Notes under the pieces: generated by a model | What the model was told of the DNA's origin: nothing | The model's database searches: none | Seen by the model: the letters and a program-made list of their open reading frames with translations, nothing else | Translations under genes and position numbers: made by a program | Source of the DNA: Agriotes lineatus | Lineage: Eukaryota; Arthropoda; Insecta; Coleoptera; Elateridae | NCBI GenBank assembly: GCA_940337035.1 | Contig: CALNHX010002985.1 | Span: forward strand, 1 to 64,000 | Direction of reading: 5' to 3' | Length of the DNA: 64,000 nucleotides | Shown here: positions 49,995 through 63,000 of the stretch, one piece after another | Position numbering within the stretch: the stretch's first letter is position 1 | Layout: each line of letters begins with the position of its first letter

Positions 49995-51574
49995 TGCATC
50001 GCGTCGCATCGCATCGCATCGCATCGCATCGAATCGCATCGCATCGCATCGCCTCGCATCTCATCGCATCGCATCGCATCGCATCGCATCGCATCGCATC
50101 GCATCTCATCGCATCGCATCGCATCGCTTCGCCTCGCATCGCCTCGCATCGTATTGCATCGCATCGCATCGCATCGCATCGCATCTCCTCGCATCGCCTC
50201 GCATCTCATCGCATAGCATCGCATCGAATCGCATTGCATCGCGTCGCATCGCATCGCATCGCATCTCCTCGCATCGCCTCGCATCTCATCGCATAGCATC
50301 GCATCGAATCGCATTGCATCGCGTCGCATCGCATCGCATCGCATCGCATCGCATCGCATCGCATCTCCTCGCATCGCCTTGCATCTCATCGCATAGCATC
50401 GCATCGAATCGCATTGCATCGCGTCGCATAGCATCGAATCGCATTGCATCGCGTCGCATCGCATCGCATCGCATCGCATCGCATCGCCTCGCATCTCATC
50501 GCATAGCATCGCATCGAATCGCATTGCATCGCGTCGCATCGCATCGCATCGCATCGCATCGCATCGCATCGCATCGAATCGCATCGCATCACATCGCACC
50601 GCATCGCATCGCATCGAATCGCATCGCATCACATCGCACCGCACCGCATCGCATCACATCGCATCGCATCGCTTCGCATCGCATCGCATCGCATCGCATC
50701 GCATCACATCAAACCGCACCGCATCGCATCGCTTCGCATCGCATCGCATTGCATCGCATCACATCGCATCGCATCGCTTCGCATCGCATCGCACCGCATC
50801 GCATCGCTTCGCTTCGCATCGCATCGCTTCGCATCGCATCGCATTGCATCGCATCACATCGCATCGCATCGCTTCGCATCGCATCGTATCGCATCGCATC
50901 GCATCGCATCTCATCGCATCGCATCGCATCGCATCGCATCGCATCGCAACGCATCGCTTCGCATCGTATCGCACCGCATCGATTCGCATCGTATCGCACC
51001 GCATCGCATCGCATCGCATCGCATCGCATCGCATCGCATCGCAACGCATCGCATCGCATCGCAACGCATCGCTTCGCATCGTATCGCACCGCATCGCATC
51101 GCATCGTATCGCATCGCATCGCATCGCATCTCATCGCATCGCATCGCATCGCATCGCATCGCATCGCAACGCATCGCTTCGCATCGTATCGCACCGCATC
51201 GATTCGCATCGTATCGCACCGCATCGCATCGCATCGTATCGCATCGCATCGCATCGTATCGCATCGCATCGCATCGCATCGTATCGTATCGCAGCGCATC
51301 GCATCGCACCGCATCGCATCGCATCGTATCGCAGCGCATCGCATCGCATCGCATCGCATCGCAACGCATCTCATCGGATCGCATCGCTTCGCATCGCATC
51401 GCATCGCATCGCATCGCATCGCATCGCATCGCATCGCACCGCATCGCATCGTATCGCAGCGCATCGCACCGCACCGCATCGCATCGCATCGCATCGCATC
51501 GCATTGCATCGCATCACATCGCATCGCATCGCATCGCATCGTATCGCATCGCATCGCATCGCATCGCATCGCCT
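48990..51574. repeat. Complete HOR, 2,585 bp
   Basis: It is identical in length and marker spacing to 37015-39599 (caaac at 50710). The agcat unit at 50430 is private and adds an extra TAG to the plus strand. Confidence 0.88.
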
Positions 51575-53375
51575 AAAATTGCCTCGCATCGCCTCGCATC
51601 GCATCGCATCGCATCGCATCGCCTCGCATCGCATCGCATCGCATCGCATCGCATCGCATCGCTTCGCCTCGCATCGCATCGCATCGCCTTGCATCGCATC
51701 GCATCTCATCGCATCGCCTCGCATCGCCTCGCATCGCATCGCATCGCATCGCATTGCATCGCGTCGCATCGCATCGCATCGTATCGCATCGCATCTCATC
51801 TCAACGCATCGCATCGCCTCGCATCGCCTCGCATCGCATCAGATCGCATCGCATCGCATCGCCTCGCATCGCCTCGCATCGCCTCGCATCGCATCGCATC
51901 GCATCGTATCGCATCGCATCGCATCTCATCGCATCGCATCGCCTCGCATAGCCTCGCATTGCCTCGTATCGCCTCGCATTGCATCGCATCGCATCGCATC
52001 GCCTCGCAACCCCTCGCATCGCATCGCATCGCATCGTATCGCATCGCATCTCATCTCAACGCATCGCATCGCCTCGCATCGCCTCGCATCGCATCAGATC
52101 GCATCGCATCGCATCGCCTCGCATCGCCTCGCATCGCCTCGCATCGCATCGCATCGCATCATATCGCATCGCATCGCGTCGCATCGCATCGCATCGCCTC
52201 GCATCGCCTCGCATCTCATCGCATAGCATCGCATCGCATCGCATTGCATCGCGTCGCATCGCATCGCATCGCATCGCATCGCATCGCATCGCATCGCATC
52301 GCATCGAATCGCATCGCATCGCATCGCCTCGTATCGCATCGCATCGCATCGCCTTGCATCTCATCGCATCGCATCGCATCGCATCGAATCGCATCGCCTC
52401 GCATCTCATCGCATCGCATCGCATCGCATCGCATCGCATCGCATCGCATCTCATCGCATCGCATCGCATCGCTTCGCCTCGCATCGCCTCGCATCGTATT
52501 GCATCGCATCGCATCGCATCGCATCGCATCGCCTCGCATCGCCTCGCATCTCATCGCATAGCATCGCATCGAATCGCATTGCATCGCGTCGCATCGCATC
52601 GCATCGCATCGCATCGAATCGCATCGCATCGCATCGCCTCGCATCTCATCGCATCGCATCGCATCGCATCGCATCGCATCGCATCGCATCTCATCGCATC
52701 GCATCGCATCGCTTCGCCTCGCATCGCCTCGCATCGTATTGCATCGCATCGCATCGCATCGCATCGCATCTCCTCGCATCGCCTCGCATCTCATCGCATA
52801 GCATCGCATCGAATCGCATTGCATCGCGTCGCATCGCATCGCATCGCATCTCCTCGCATCGCCTCGCATCTCATCGCATAGCATCGCATCGAATCGCATT
52901 GCATCGCGTCGCATCGCATCGCATCGCATCGCATCGCATCGCATCGCATCTCCTCGCATCGCCTTGCATCTCATCGCATAGCATCGCATCGAATCGCATT
53001 GCATCGCGTCGCATCGCATCGAATCGCATTGCATCGCGTCGCATCGCATCGCATCGCATCGCATCGCATCGCCTCGCATCTCATCGCATAGCATCGCATC
53101 GAATCGCATTGCATCGCGTCGCATCGCATCGCATCGCATCGCATCGCATCGCATCGCATCGAATCGCATCGCATCACATCGCACCGCATCGCATCGCATC
53201 GAATCGCATCGCATCACATCGCACCGCACCGCATCGCATCACATCGCATCGCATCGTTTCGCATCGCATCGCATCGCATCGCATCGCATCACATCAAACC
53301 GCACCGCATCGCATCGCTTCGCATCGCATCGCATTGCATCGCATCACATCGCATCGCATCGCTTCGCATCGCATC
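51575..53375. repeat. Partial HOR, second member of tandem pair
   Basis: It repeats 48990 at 2,585 bp through the B and C blocks (caaac 53295, cgttt 53255) and changes to D/A sequence at about 53375, exactly as in the pairs at 20335 and 39600. Confidence 0.86.
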
Positions 53376-54774
53376 GCATCGCATCGCATCGCATCGCATC
53401 ACATCGCACCGCACCGCATCGCATCGCATCGCATCGCATCGCATTGCATCGCATCACATCGCATCGCATCGCATCGCATCGCATCGCATCGCATCGCATC
53501 GCATCGCATCGTATCGTATCGCAGCGCATCGCATCGCACCGCATCGCATCGCATCGTATCGCAGCGCATCGCATCGCATCGCATCGCATCGCAACGCATC
53601 TCATCGGATCGCATCGCTTCGCATCGCATCGCATCGCATCGCATCGCATCGCATCGCATCGCATCGCATCGCATCGCAACGCATCTCATCGGATCGCATC
53701 GCTTCTCATCGCATCGCATCGCCTCGCATCGCCTCGCATCTCATCGCATAGCATCGCATCGAATCGCATTGCATCGCGTCGCATCGCATCGCATCGCATC
53801 GCATCGCATCGCATCGCATCGAATCGCATCGCATCACATCGCACCGCATCGCATCGCATCGAATCGCATCGCATCACATCGCACCGCACCGCATCGCATC
53901 GCATCGCATCGCATCACATCGCACCGCACCGCATCGCATCACATCGCATCGCATCGCTTCGCATCGCACCGCATCGCATCGCATCGCATCGCATCGCATC
54001 GCATCGCATCGTATCGTATCGCAGCGCATCGCATCGCACCGCATCGCATCGCATCGTATCGCAGCGCATCGCATCGCATCGCATCACATCGCAACGCATC
54101 TCATCGGATCGCATCGCTTCGCATCGCATCGCATCGCATCGCATCGCATCGCATCGCATCGCATCGCACCGCATCGCATCGTATCGCAGCGCATCGCACC
54201 GCACCGCATCGCATCGCATCGCATCGCATCGCATTGCATCGCATCACATCGCATCGCATCGCATCGCATCGCATCGCATCGCATCGCATCGCATCGCATC
54301 GCAACGCATCGCTTCGCATCGCCTCGCATCGCATCGCATCGCAGCGCATCGCATCGCATCGCATCGCATCGCAACGCATCGCTTCGCATCGTATCGCACC
54401 GCATCGAATCGCATCGTATCGCAGCGCATCGCATCGCATCGCATCGCATCGCATCGCATCGCATCGCATCGCATCGCAACGCATCGCATCGCATCGCAAC
54501 GCATCGCTTCGCATCGTATCGCACCGCATCGCATCGCATCGTATCGCATCGCATCGCATCGCATCTCATCGCATCGCATCGCATCGCATCGCATCGCATC
54601 GCAACGCATCGCTTCGCATCGTATCGCACCGCATCGATTCGCATCGTATCGCACCGCATCGCATCGCATCGTATCGCATCGCATCGCATCGCATCTCATC
54701 GCATCGCATCGCATCGCATCGCATCGCATCGCAACGCATCGCTTCGCATCGTATCGCACCGCATCGATTCGCAT
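53376..54774. repeat. D/A satellite domain
   Basis: It has paired-cgtat modules, the cgctt-ctcat junction at 53705 with the agcat-cgaat-tgcat-cgcgt group retained after it, and cgcaa-cgctt-rich sequence to the right. A private cgaat at about 54405 interrupts an otherwise A-type run. Two consecutive ctcat-cgcaa-cgctt-cgatt groups at about 54565 and 54695 form a local repeat of roughly 130 bp. Confidence 0.78.
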
Positions 54775-55460
54775 CGAATCGCATCGCATCGCATCGCCTC
54801 GCATCTCATCGCATCGCATCGCATCGCATCGCATCGCATCGCATCGCATCTCATCGCATCGCATCGCATCGCTTCGCCTCGCATCGCCTCGCATCGTATT
54901 GCATCGCATCGCATCGCATCGCATCGCATCTCCTCGCATCGCCTCGCATCTCATCGCATAGCATCGCATCGAATCGCATTGCATCGCGTCGCATCGCATC
55001 GCATCGCATCGCATCTCCTCGCATCGCCTCGCATCTCATCGCATAGCATCGCATCGAATCGCATTGCATCGCGTCGCATCGCATCGAAACGCATTGCATC
55101 GCGTCGCATCGCATCGCATCGCATCGCATCGCATCGCCTCGCATCTCATCGCATAGCATCGCATCGAATTGCATTGCATCGCGTCGCATCGCATCGCATC
55201 GCATCGCATCGCATCGCCTCGCATCTCATCGCATCGCCTCGCATCTCATCGCATAGCATCGCATCGAATTGCATTGCATCGCGTCGCATCGCATCGCATC
55301 GCATCGCATCGCATCGCATCGCATCGAATCGCATCGCATCACATCGCACCGCATCGCATCGCATCGAATCGCATCGCATCACATCGCACCGCACCGCATC
55401 GCATCACATCGCATCGCATCGCTTCGCATCGCATCGCATCGCATCGCATCGCATCACATC
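54775..55460. repeat. C-type block with cgaaa variant
   Basis: This belongs to the C sub-lineage with cgaaa (about 55085) and with cgaat-tgcat-tgcat, the latter present twice (about 55165 and 55265) because a stretch of about 100 bp around cgcct-ctcat is doubled. The block ends in caaac at 55460. The doubling is also present at 59.79-59.89 kb but not at 24.66 or 43.77 kb. Confidence 0.8.
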
Positions 55461-58400
55461 AAACCGCACCGCATCGCATCGCTTCGCATCGCATCGCATT
55501 GCATCGCATCACATCGCATCGCATCGCTTCGCATCGCATCGCATCGCATCGCATCGCATCGCATCACATCGCACCGCACCGCATCGCATCGCATCGCATC
55601 GCATCGCATTGCATCGCATCACATCGCATCGCATCGCATCGCATCGCATCGCATCGCATCGCATCGCATCGCATCGTATCGTATCGCAGCGCATCGCATC
55701 GCACCGCATCGCATCGCATCGTATCGCAGCGCATCGCATCGCATCGCATCGCATCGCAACGCATCTCATCGGATCGCATCGCTTCGCATCGCATCGCATC
55801 GCATCGCATCGCATCGCATCGCATCGCATCGCATCGCATCGCATCGCAACGCATCTCATCGGATCGCATCGCTTCTCATCGCATCGCATCGCCTCGCATC
55901 GCCTCGCATCTCATCGCATAGCATCGCATCGAATCGCATTGCATCGCGTCGCATCGCATCGCATCGCATCGCATCGCATCGCATCGCATCGAATCGCATC
56001 GCATCACATCGCACCGCATCGCATCGCATCGAATCGCATCGCATCACATCGCACCGCACCGCATCGCATCGCATCGCATCGCATCACATCGCACCGCACC
56101 GCATCGCATCACATCGCATCGCATCGCTTCGCATCGCACCGCATCGCATCGCATCGCATCGCATCGCATCGCATCGCATCGTATCGTATCGCAGCGCATC
56201 GCATCGCACCGCATCGCATCGCATCGTATCGCATCGCATCGCATCGCATCGCATCGCATCGCATCGCACCGCATCGCATCGTATCGCAGCGCATCGCATC
56301 GCACCGCATCGCATCGCATCGTATCGCAGCGCATCGCATCGCATCGCATCGCATCGCATCGCAACGCATCGCTTCGCATCGCATCGCACCGCATCGCATC
56401 GCATCGCATCGCAACGCATCGCTTCGCATCGCCTCGCATCGCATCGCATCGCAGCGCATCGCATCGCATCGCATCGCATCGCAACGCATCGCTTCGCATC
56501 GTATCGCACCGCATCGCATCGCATCGTATCGCAGCGCATCGCATCGCATCGCATCGCATCGCATCGCATCGCATCGCATCGCATCGCAACGCATCGCATC
56601 GCATCGCAACGCATCGCTTCGCATCGTATCGCACCGCATCGCATCGCATCGTATCGCATCGCATCGCATCGCATCTCATCGCATCGCATCGCATCGCATC
56701 GCATCGCATCGCAACGCATCGCTTCGCATCGTATCGCACCGCATCGATTCGCATCGTATCGCACCGCATCGCATCGCATCGTATCGCATCGCATCGCATC
56801 GTATCGCATCGCATCGCATCGCATCGTATCGTATCGCAGCGCATCGCATCGCACCGCATCGCATCGCATCGTATCGCAGCGCATCGCATCGCATCGCATC
56901 GCATCGCAACGCATCTCATCGGATCGCATCGCTTCGCATCGCATCGCATCGCATCGCATCGCATCGCATCGCATCGCATCGCACCGCATCGCATCGTATC
57001 GCAGCGCATCGCACCGCACCGCATCGCATCGCATCGCATCGCATCGCATTGCATCGCATCACATCGCATCGCATCGCATCGCATCGCATCGCATCGCATC
57101 GCATCGCATCGCATCGCATCGTATCGTATCGCAGCGCATCGCATCGCACCGCATCGCATCGCATCGTATCGCAGCGCATCGCATCGCATCGCATCGCATC
57201 GCAACGCATCTCATCGGATCGCATCGCTTCGCATCGCATCGCATCGCATCGCATCGCATCGCATCGCATCGCATCGCACCGCATCGCATCGTATCGCAGC
57301 GCATCGCATCGCACCGCATCGCATCGCATCGTATCGCAGCGCATCGCATCGCATCGCATCGCATCGCAACGCATCTCATCGGATCGCATCGCTTCGCATC
57401 GCATCGCATCGCATCGCATCGCATCGCATCGCATCGCATCGCATCGCATCGCATCGCAACGCATCTCATCGGATCGCATCGCTTCTCATCGCATCGCATC
57501 GCCTCGCATCGCCTCGCATCTCATCGCATAGCATCGCATCGAATCGCATTGCATCGCGTCGCATCGCATCGCATCGCATCGCATCGCATCGCATCGCATC
57601 GAATCGCATCGCATCACATCGCACCGCATCGCATCGCATCGAATCGCATCGCATCACATCGCACCGCACCGCATCGCATCGCATCGCATCGCAACACATC
57701 GCACCGCACCGCATCGCATCACATCGCATCGCATCGCTTCGCATCGCACCGCATCGCATCGCATCGCATCGCATCGCATCGCATCGCATCGTATCGTATC
57801 GCAGCGCATCGCATCGCACCGCATCGCATCGCATCGTATCGCAGCGCATCGCATCGCATCGCATCGCATCGCAACGCATCTCATCGGATCGCATCGCATC
57901 GCATCGCACCGCATCGCATCGTATCGCATCGCATCGCATCGTATCGTATCGCAGCGCATCGCATCGCACCGCATCGCATCGCATCGTATCGCAGCGCATC
58001 GCATCGCATCGCATCGCATCGCAACGCAACGCATCGCTTCGCATCGTATCGCACCGCATCGCATCGCATCGCATCGCATCGCTTCGCATCGCATCGCATC
58101 GCATCGCATCGCATCGCATCGCATCGCATCGCATCGCATCGTATCGTATCGCAGCGCATCGCATCGCACCGCATCGCATCGCATCGTATCGCAGCGCATC
58201 GCATCGCATCGCATCGCATCGCAACGCATCTCATCGCATCGCATCGCATCGCATCGCACCGCATCGCATCGTATCGCAGCGCATCGCATCGCACCGCATC
58301 GCATCGCATCGTATCGCAGCGCATCGCATCGCAACGCATCGCATCGCATCGCAACGCATCGCTTCGCATCGTATCGCACCGCATCGCATCGCATCGTATC

Positions 58401-59099
58401 GCATCGCATCGCATCGCATCTCATCGCATCGCATCGCATCGCATCGCATCGCATCGCAACGCATCGCTTCGCATCGTATCGCACCGCATCGATTCGCATC
58501 GTATCGCACCGCATCGCATCGCATCGCATCGCATCGCATCGCATCGCATCGCAACGCATCGCATCGCATCGCAACGCATCGCTTCGCATCGTATCGCACC
58601 GCATCGCAACGCATCGCATCGCATCGCACCGCATCGCATCGCATCGTATCGCAACGCATCGCTTCGCATCGTATCGCACCGCATCGCAACGCATCGCATC
58701 GCATCGCACCGCATCGCATCGCATCGTATCGCATCGCATCGCATCGTATCGCATCGCATCGCATCGCACCGCATCGCATCGTATCGCAGCGCATCGCATC
58801 GCACCGCATCGCATCGCATCGCATCGCATCGTATCGCATCGCATCGCATCGCACCGCATCGCATCGTATCGCAGCGCATCGCATCGCACCGCATCGCATC
58901 GCTTCGCATCGTATCGCACCGCATCGCATCGCATCGTATCGCATCGCATCGCATCGCATCTCATCGCATCGCATCGCATCGCATCGCATCGCATCGCAAC
59001 GCATCGCTTCGCATCGTATCGCACCGCATCGATTCGCATCGTATCGCATCGCATCGCATCGTATCGCATCGCACCGCATCGCACCGCATCGCATCGTAT
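55461..59099. repeat. D/A and A satellite domain
   Basis: D/A sequence has cgctt-ctcat junctions at 55875 and 57485, each followed by agcat-cgaat-tgcat-cgcgt and cacat-cgcac. Between and after them lies A-type sequence rich in cgcaa, cgctt, cgtat and cgcac. The cgcaa-cacat pair at about 57690 recurs at 62980. A sparse A texture with closely spaced cgcac and cgtat occupies 58.25-59.1 kb. Confidence 0.78.
58571..58730. repeat. 80-bp tandem pair
   Basis: The 16-unit stretch 58571-58650, opening with cgcaa and containing cgctt, cgtat, cgcac, cgcaa, cgcac and cgtat, is repeated at 58651-58730. The first member of the counterpart at 63861 is visible at the very end of the window. Confidence 0.85.
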
Positions 59100-59399
59100 C
59101 GCAACGCATCGCATCGCATCGCAACGCATCGCTTCGCATCGTATCGCACCGCATCGCATCGCATCGTATCGCATCGCATCGCATCGCATCTCATCGCATC
59201 GCATCGCATCGCATCGCATCGCATCGCAACGCATCGCTTCGCATCGTATCGCACCGCATCGATTCGCATCGTATCGCACCGCATCGCATCGCATCGTATC
59301 GCATCGCATCGCATCGCATCTCATCGCATCGCATCGCATCGCATCGCATCGCATCGCAACGCATCGCTTCGCATCGTATCGCACCGCATCGATTCGCAT

Positions 59400-60085
59400 C
59401 GAATCGCATCGCATCGCATCGCCTCGCATCTCATCGCATCGCATCGCATCGCATCGCATCGCATCGCATCGCATCTCATCGCATCGCATCGCATCGCTTC
59501 GCCTCGCATCGCCTCGCATCGTATTGCATCGCATCGCATCGCATCGCATCGCATCTCCTCGCATCGCCTCGCATCTCATCGCATAGCATCGCATCGAATC
59601 GCATTGCATCGCGTCGCATCGCATCGCATCGCATCGCATCTCCTCGCATCGCCTCGCATCTCATCGCATAGCATCGCATCGAATCGCATTGCATCGCGTC
59701 GCATCGCATCGAAACGCATTGCATCGCGTCGCATCGCATCGCATCGCATCGCATCGCATCGCCTCGCATCTCATCGCATAGCATCGCATCGAATTGCATT
59801 GCATCGCGTCGCATCGCATCGCATCGCATCGCATCGCATCGCCTCGCATCTCATCGCATCGCCTCGCATCTCATCGCATAGCATCGCATCGAATTGCATT
59901 GCATCGCGTCGCATCGCATCGCATCGCATCGCATCGCATCGCATCGCATCGAATCGCATCGCATCACATCGCACCGCATCGCATCGCATCGAATCGCATC
60001 GCATCACATCGCACCGCACCGCATCGCATCACATCGCATCGCATCGCTTCGCATCGCATCGCATCGCATCGCATCGCATCACATC
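59400..60085. repeat. C-type block with cgaaa variant
   Basis: This is the copy of 54775-55460 at 4,625 bp, with cgaaa at about 59710, doubled cgaat-tgcat-tgcat groups at about 59790 and 59890, and caaac at 60085. Confidence 0.82.
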
Positions 60086-63000
60086 AAACCGCACCGCATC
60101 GCATCGCTTCGCATCGCATCGCATTGCATCGCATCACATCGCATCGCATCGCTTCGCATCGCATCGCATCGCATCGCATCGCATCGCATCACATCGCACC
60201 GCACCGCATCGCATCGCATCGCATCGCATCGCATTGCATCGCATCACATCGCATCGCATCGCATCGCATCGCATCGCATCGCATCGCATCGCATCGCATC
60301 GTATCGTATCGCAGCGCATCGCATCGCACCGCATCGCATCGCATCGTATCGCAGCGCATCGCATCGCATCGCATCGCATCGCAACGCATCTCATCGGATC
60401 GCATCGCTTCGCATCGCATCGCATCGCATCGCATCGCATCGCATCGCATCGCATCGCATCGCATCGCATCGCAACGCATCTCATCGGATCGCATCGCTTC
60501 TCATCGCATCGCATCGCCTCGCATCGCCTCACATCGCACCGCACCGCATCGCATCACATCGCATCGCATCGCTTCGCATCGCACCGCATCGCATCGCATC
60601 GCATCGCATCGCATCGCATCGCATCGTATCGTATCGCAGCGCATCGCATCGCACCGCATCGCATCGCATCGTATCGCATCGCATCGCATCGCATCGCATC
60701 GCATCGCATCGCACCGCATCGCATCGTATCGCAGCGCATCGCATCGCACCGCATCGCATCGCATCGTATCGCAGCGCATCGCATCGCATCGCATCGCATC
60801 GCATCGCAACGCATCGCTTCGCATCGCATCGCACCGCATCGCATCGCATCGCATCGCAACGCATCGCTTCGCATCGCCTCGCATCGCATCGCATCGCAGC
60901 GCATCGCATCGCATCGCATCGCATCGCAACGCATCGCTTCGCATCGTATCGCACCGCATCGCATCGCATCGTATCGCAGCGCATCGCATCGCATCGCATC
61001 GCATCGCATCGCATCGCATCGCATCGCATCGCAACGCATCGCATCGCATCGCAACGCATCGCTTCGCATCGTATCGCACCGCATCGCATCGCATCGCATC
61101 GCATCGCATCGCATCGCATCGCATCGCATCGCAACGCATCGCATCGCATCGCAACGCATCGCTTCGCATCGTATCGCACCGCATCGCATCGCATCGCATC
61201 GCATCGCATCGCATCGCATCGCATCGCATCGCAACGCATCGCATCGCATCGCAACGCATCGCTTCGCATCGTATCGCACCGCATCGCATCGCATCTCATC
61301 GCATCGCATCGCATCGCATCGCATCGCATCGCAACGCATCGCTTCGCATCGTATCGCAGCGCATCGCATCGCATCGCATCGCATCGCATCGCATCGCATC
61401 GCATCGCATCGCAACGCATCGCATCGCATCGCAACGCATCGCTTCGCATCGTATCGCACCGCATCGCATCGCATCGCATCGCATCGCATCGCATCGCATC
61501 GCATCGCATCGCAACGCATCGCATCGCATCGCAACGCATCGCTTCGCATCGTATCGCACCGCATCGCATCGCATCTCATCGCATCGCATCGCATCGCATC
61601 GCATCGCATCGCAACGCATCGCTTCGCATCGTATCGCACCGCATCGCATCGCATCTCATCGCATCGCATCGCATCGCATCGCATCGCATCGCAACGCATC
61701 GCATCGCATCGCAACGCATCGCTTCGCATCGTATCGCACCGCATCGCATCGCATCTCATCGCATCGCATCGCATCGCATCGCAGCGCATCGCATCGCATC
61801 GCATCGCATCGCATCGCATCGCATCGCATCGCATCGCAACGCATCGCATCGCATCGCAACGCATCGCTTCGCATCGTATCGCATCGCATCGCATCGCATC
61901 GCAACGCATCGCATCGCATCGCAACGCATCGCTTCGCATCGTATCGCATCGCATCGCATCGCATCTCATCGCATCGCATCGCATCGCATCGCATCGCATC
62001 GCAACGCATCGCTTCGCATCGTATCGCACCGCATCGATTCGCATCGTATCGCACCGCATCGCATCGCATCGTATCGCATCGCATCGCATCGTATCGCATC
62101 GCATCGCATCGCATCGTATCGTATCGCAGCGCATCGCATCGCACCGCATCGCATCGCATCGTATCGCAGCGCATCGCATCGCATCGCATCGCATCGCAAC
62201 GCATCTCATCGGATCGCATCGCTTCGCATCGCATCGCATCGCATCGCATCGCATCGCATCGCATCGCATCGCACCGCATCGCATCGTATCGCAGCGCATC
62301 GCACCGCACCGCATCGCATCGCATCGCATCGCATCGCATTGCATCGCATCACATCGCATCGCATCGCATCGCATCGCATCGCATCGCATCGCATCGCATC
62401 GCATCGCATCGTATCGTATCGCAGCGCATCGCATCGCACCGCATCGCATCGCATCGTATCGCAGCGCATCGCATCGCATCGCATCGCATCGCAACGCATC
62501 TCATCGGATCGCATCGCTTCGCATCGCATCGCATCGCATCGCATCGCATCGCATCGCATCGCATCGCACCGCATCGCATCGTATCGCAGCGCATCGCATC
62601 GCACCGCATCGCATCGCATCGTATCGCAGCGCATCGCATCGCATCGCATCGCATCGCAACGCATCTCATCGGATCGCATCGCTTCGCATCGCATCGCATC
62701 GCATCGCATCGCATCGCATCGCATCGCATCGCATCGCATCGCATCGCAACGCATCTCATCGGATCGCATCGCTTCTCATCGCATCGCATCGCCTCGCATC
62801 GCCTCGCATCTCATCGCATAGCATCGCATCGAATCGCATTGCATCGCGTCGCATCGCATCGCATCGCATCGCATCGCATCGCATCGCATCGAATCGCATC
62901 GCATCACATCGCACCGCATCGCATCGCATCGAATCGCATCGCATCACATCGCACCGCACCGCATCGCATCGCATCGCATCGCAACACATCGCACCGCACC

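Larger units (their letters stand above)
48910..53665. repeat. 4.75-kb duplication, right copy (offset 11,975)
   Basis: This is the partner of 36935-41690. Only one difference was noticed by eye: agcat at 50430-50434, where the left copy has cgcat. The left end lies just upstream of aaaat 48990. The right end is near 53665, where this copy continues into cgcaa-ctcat-cggat while the left copy shows cacat-cgcac. Confidence 0.86.
54475..59099. repeat. Tandem 4.6-kb duplication, first copy
   Basis: It is repeated from 59100 at an offset of 4,625 bp (cgaaa 55085/59710, caaac 55460/60085, cgctt-ctcat 55875/60500). In the second copy a 180-bp loss at about 60.53 kb changes the offset to 4,445, and an 845-bp gain between 61.08 and 61.96 kb changes it to 5,290 (cgctt-ctcat 57485/62775). 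The left edge is near 54475/59100. Confidence 0.83.
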
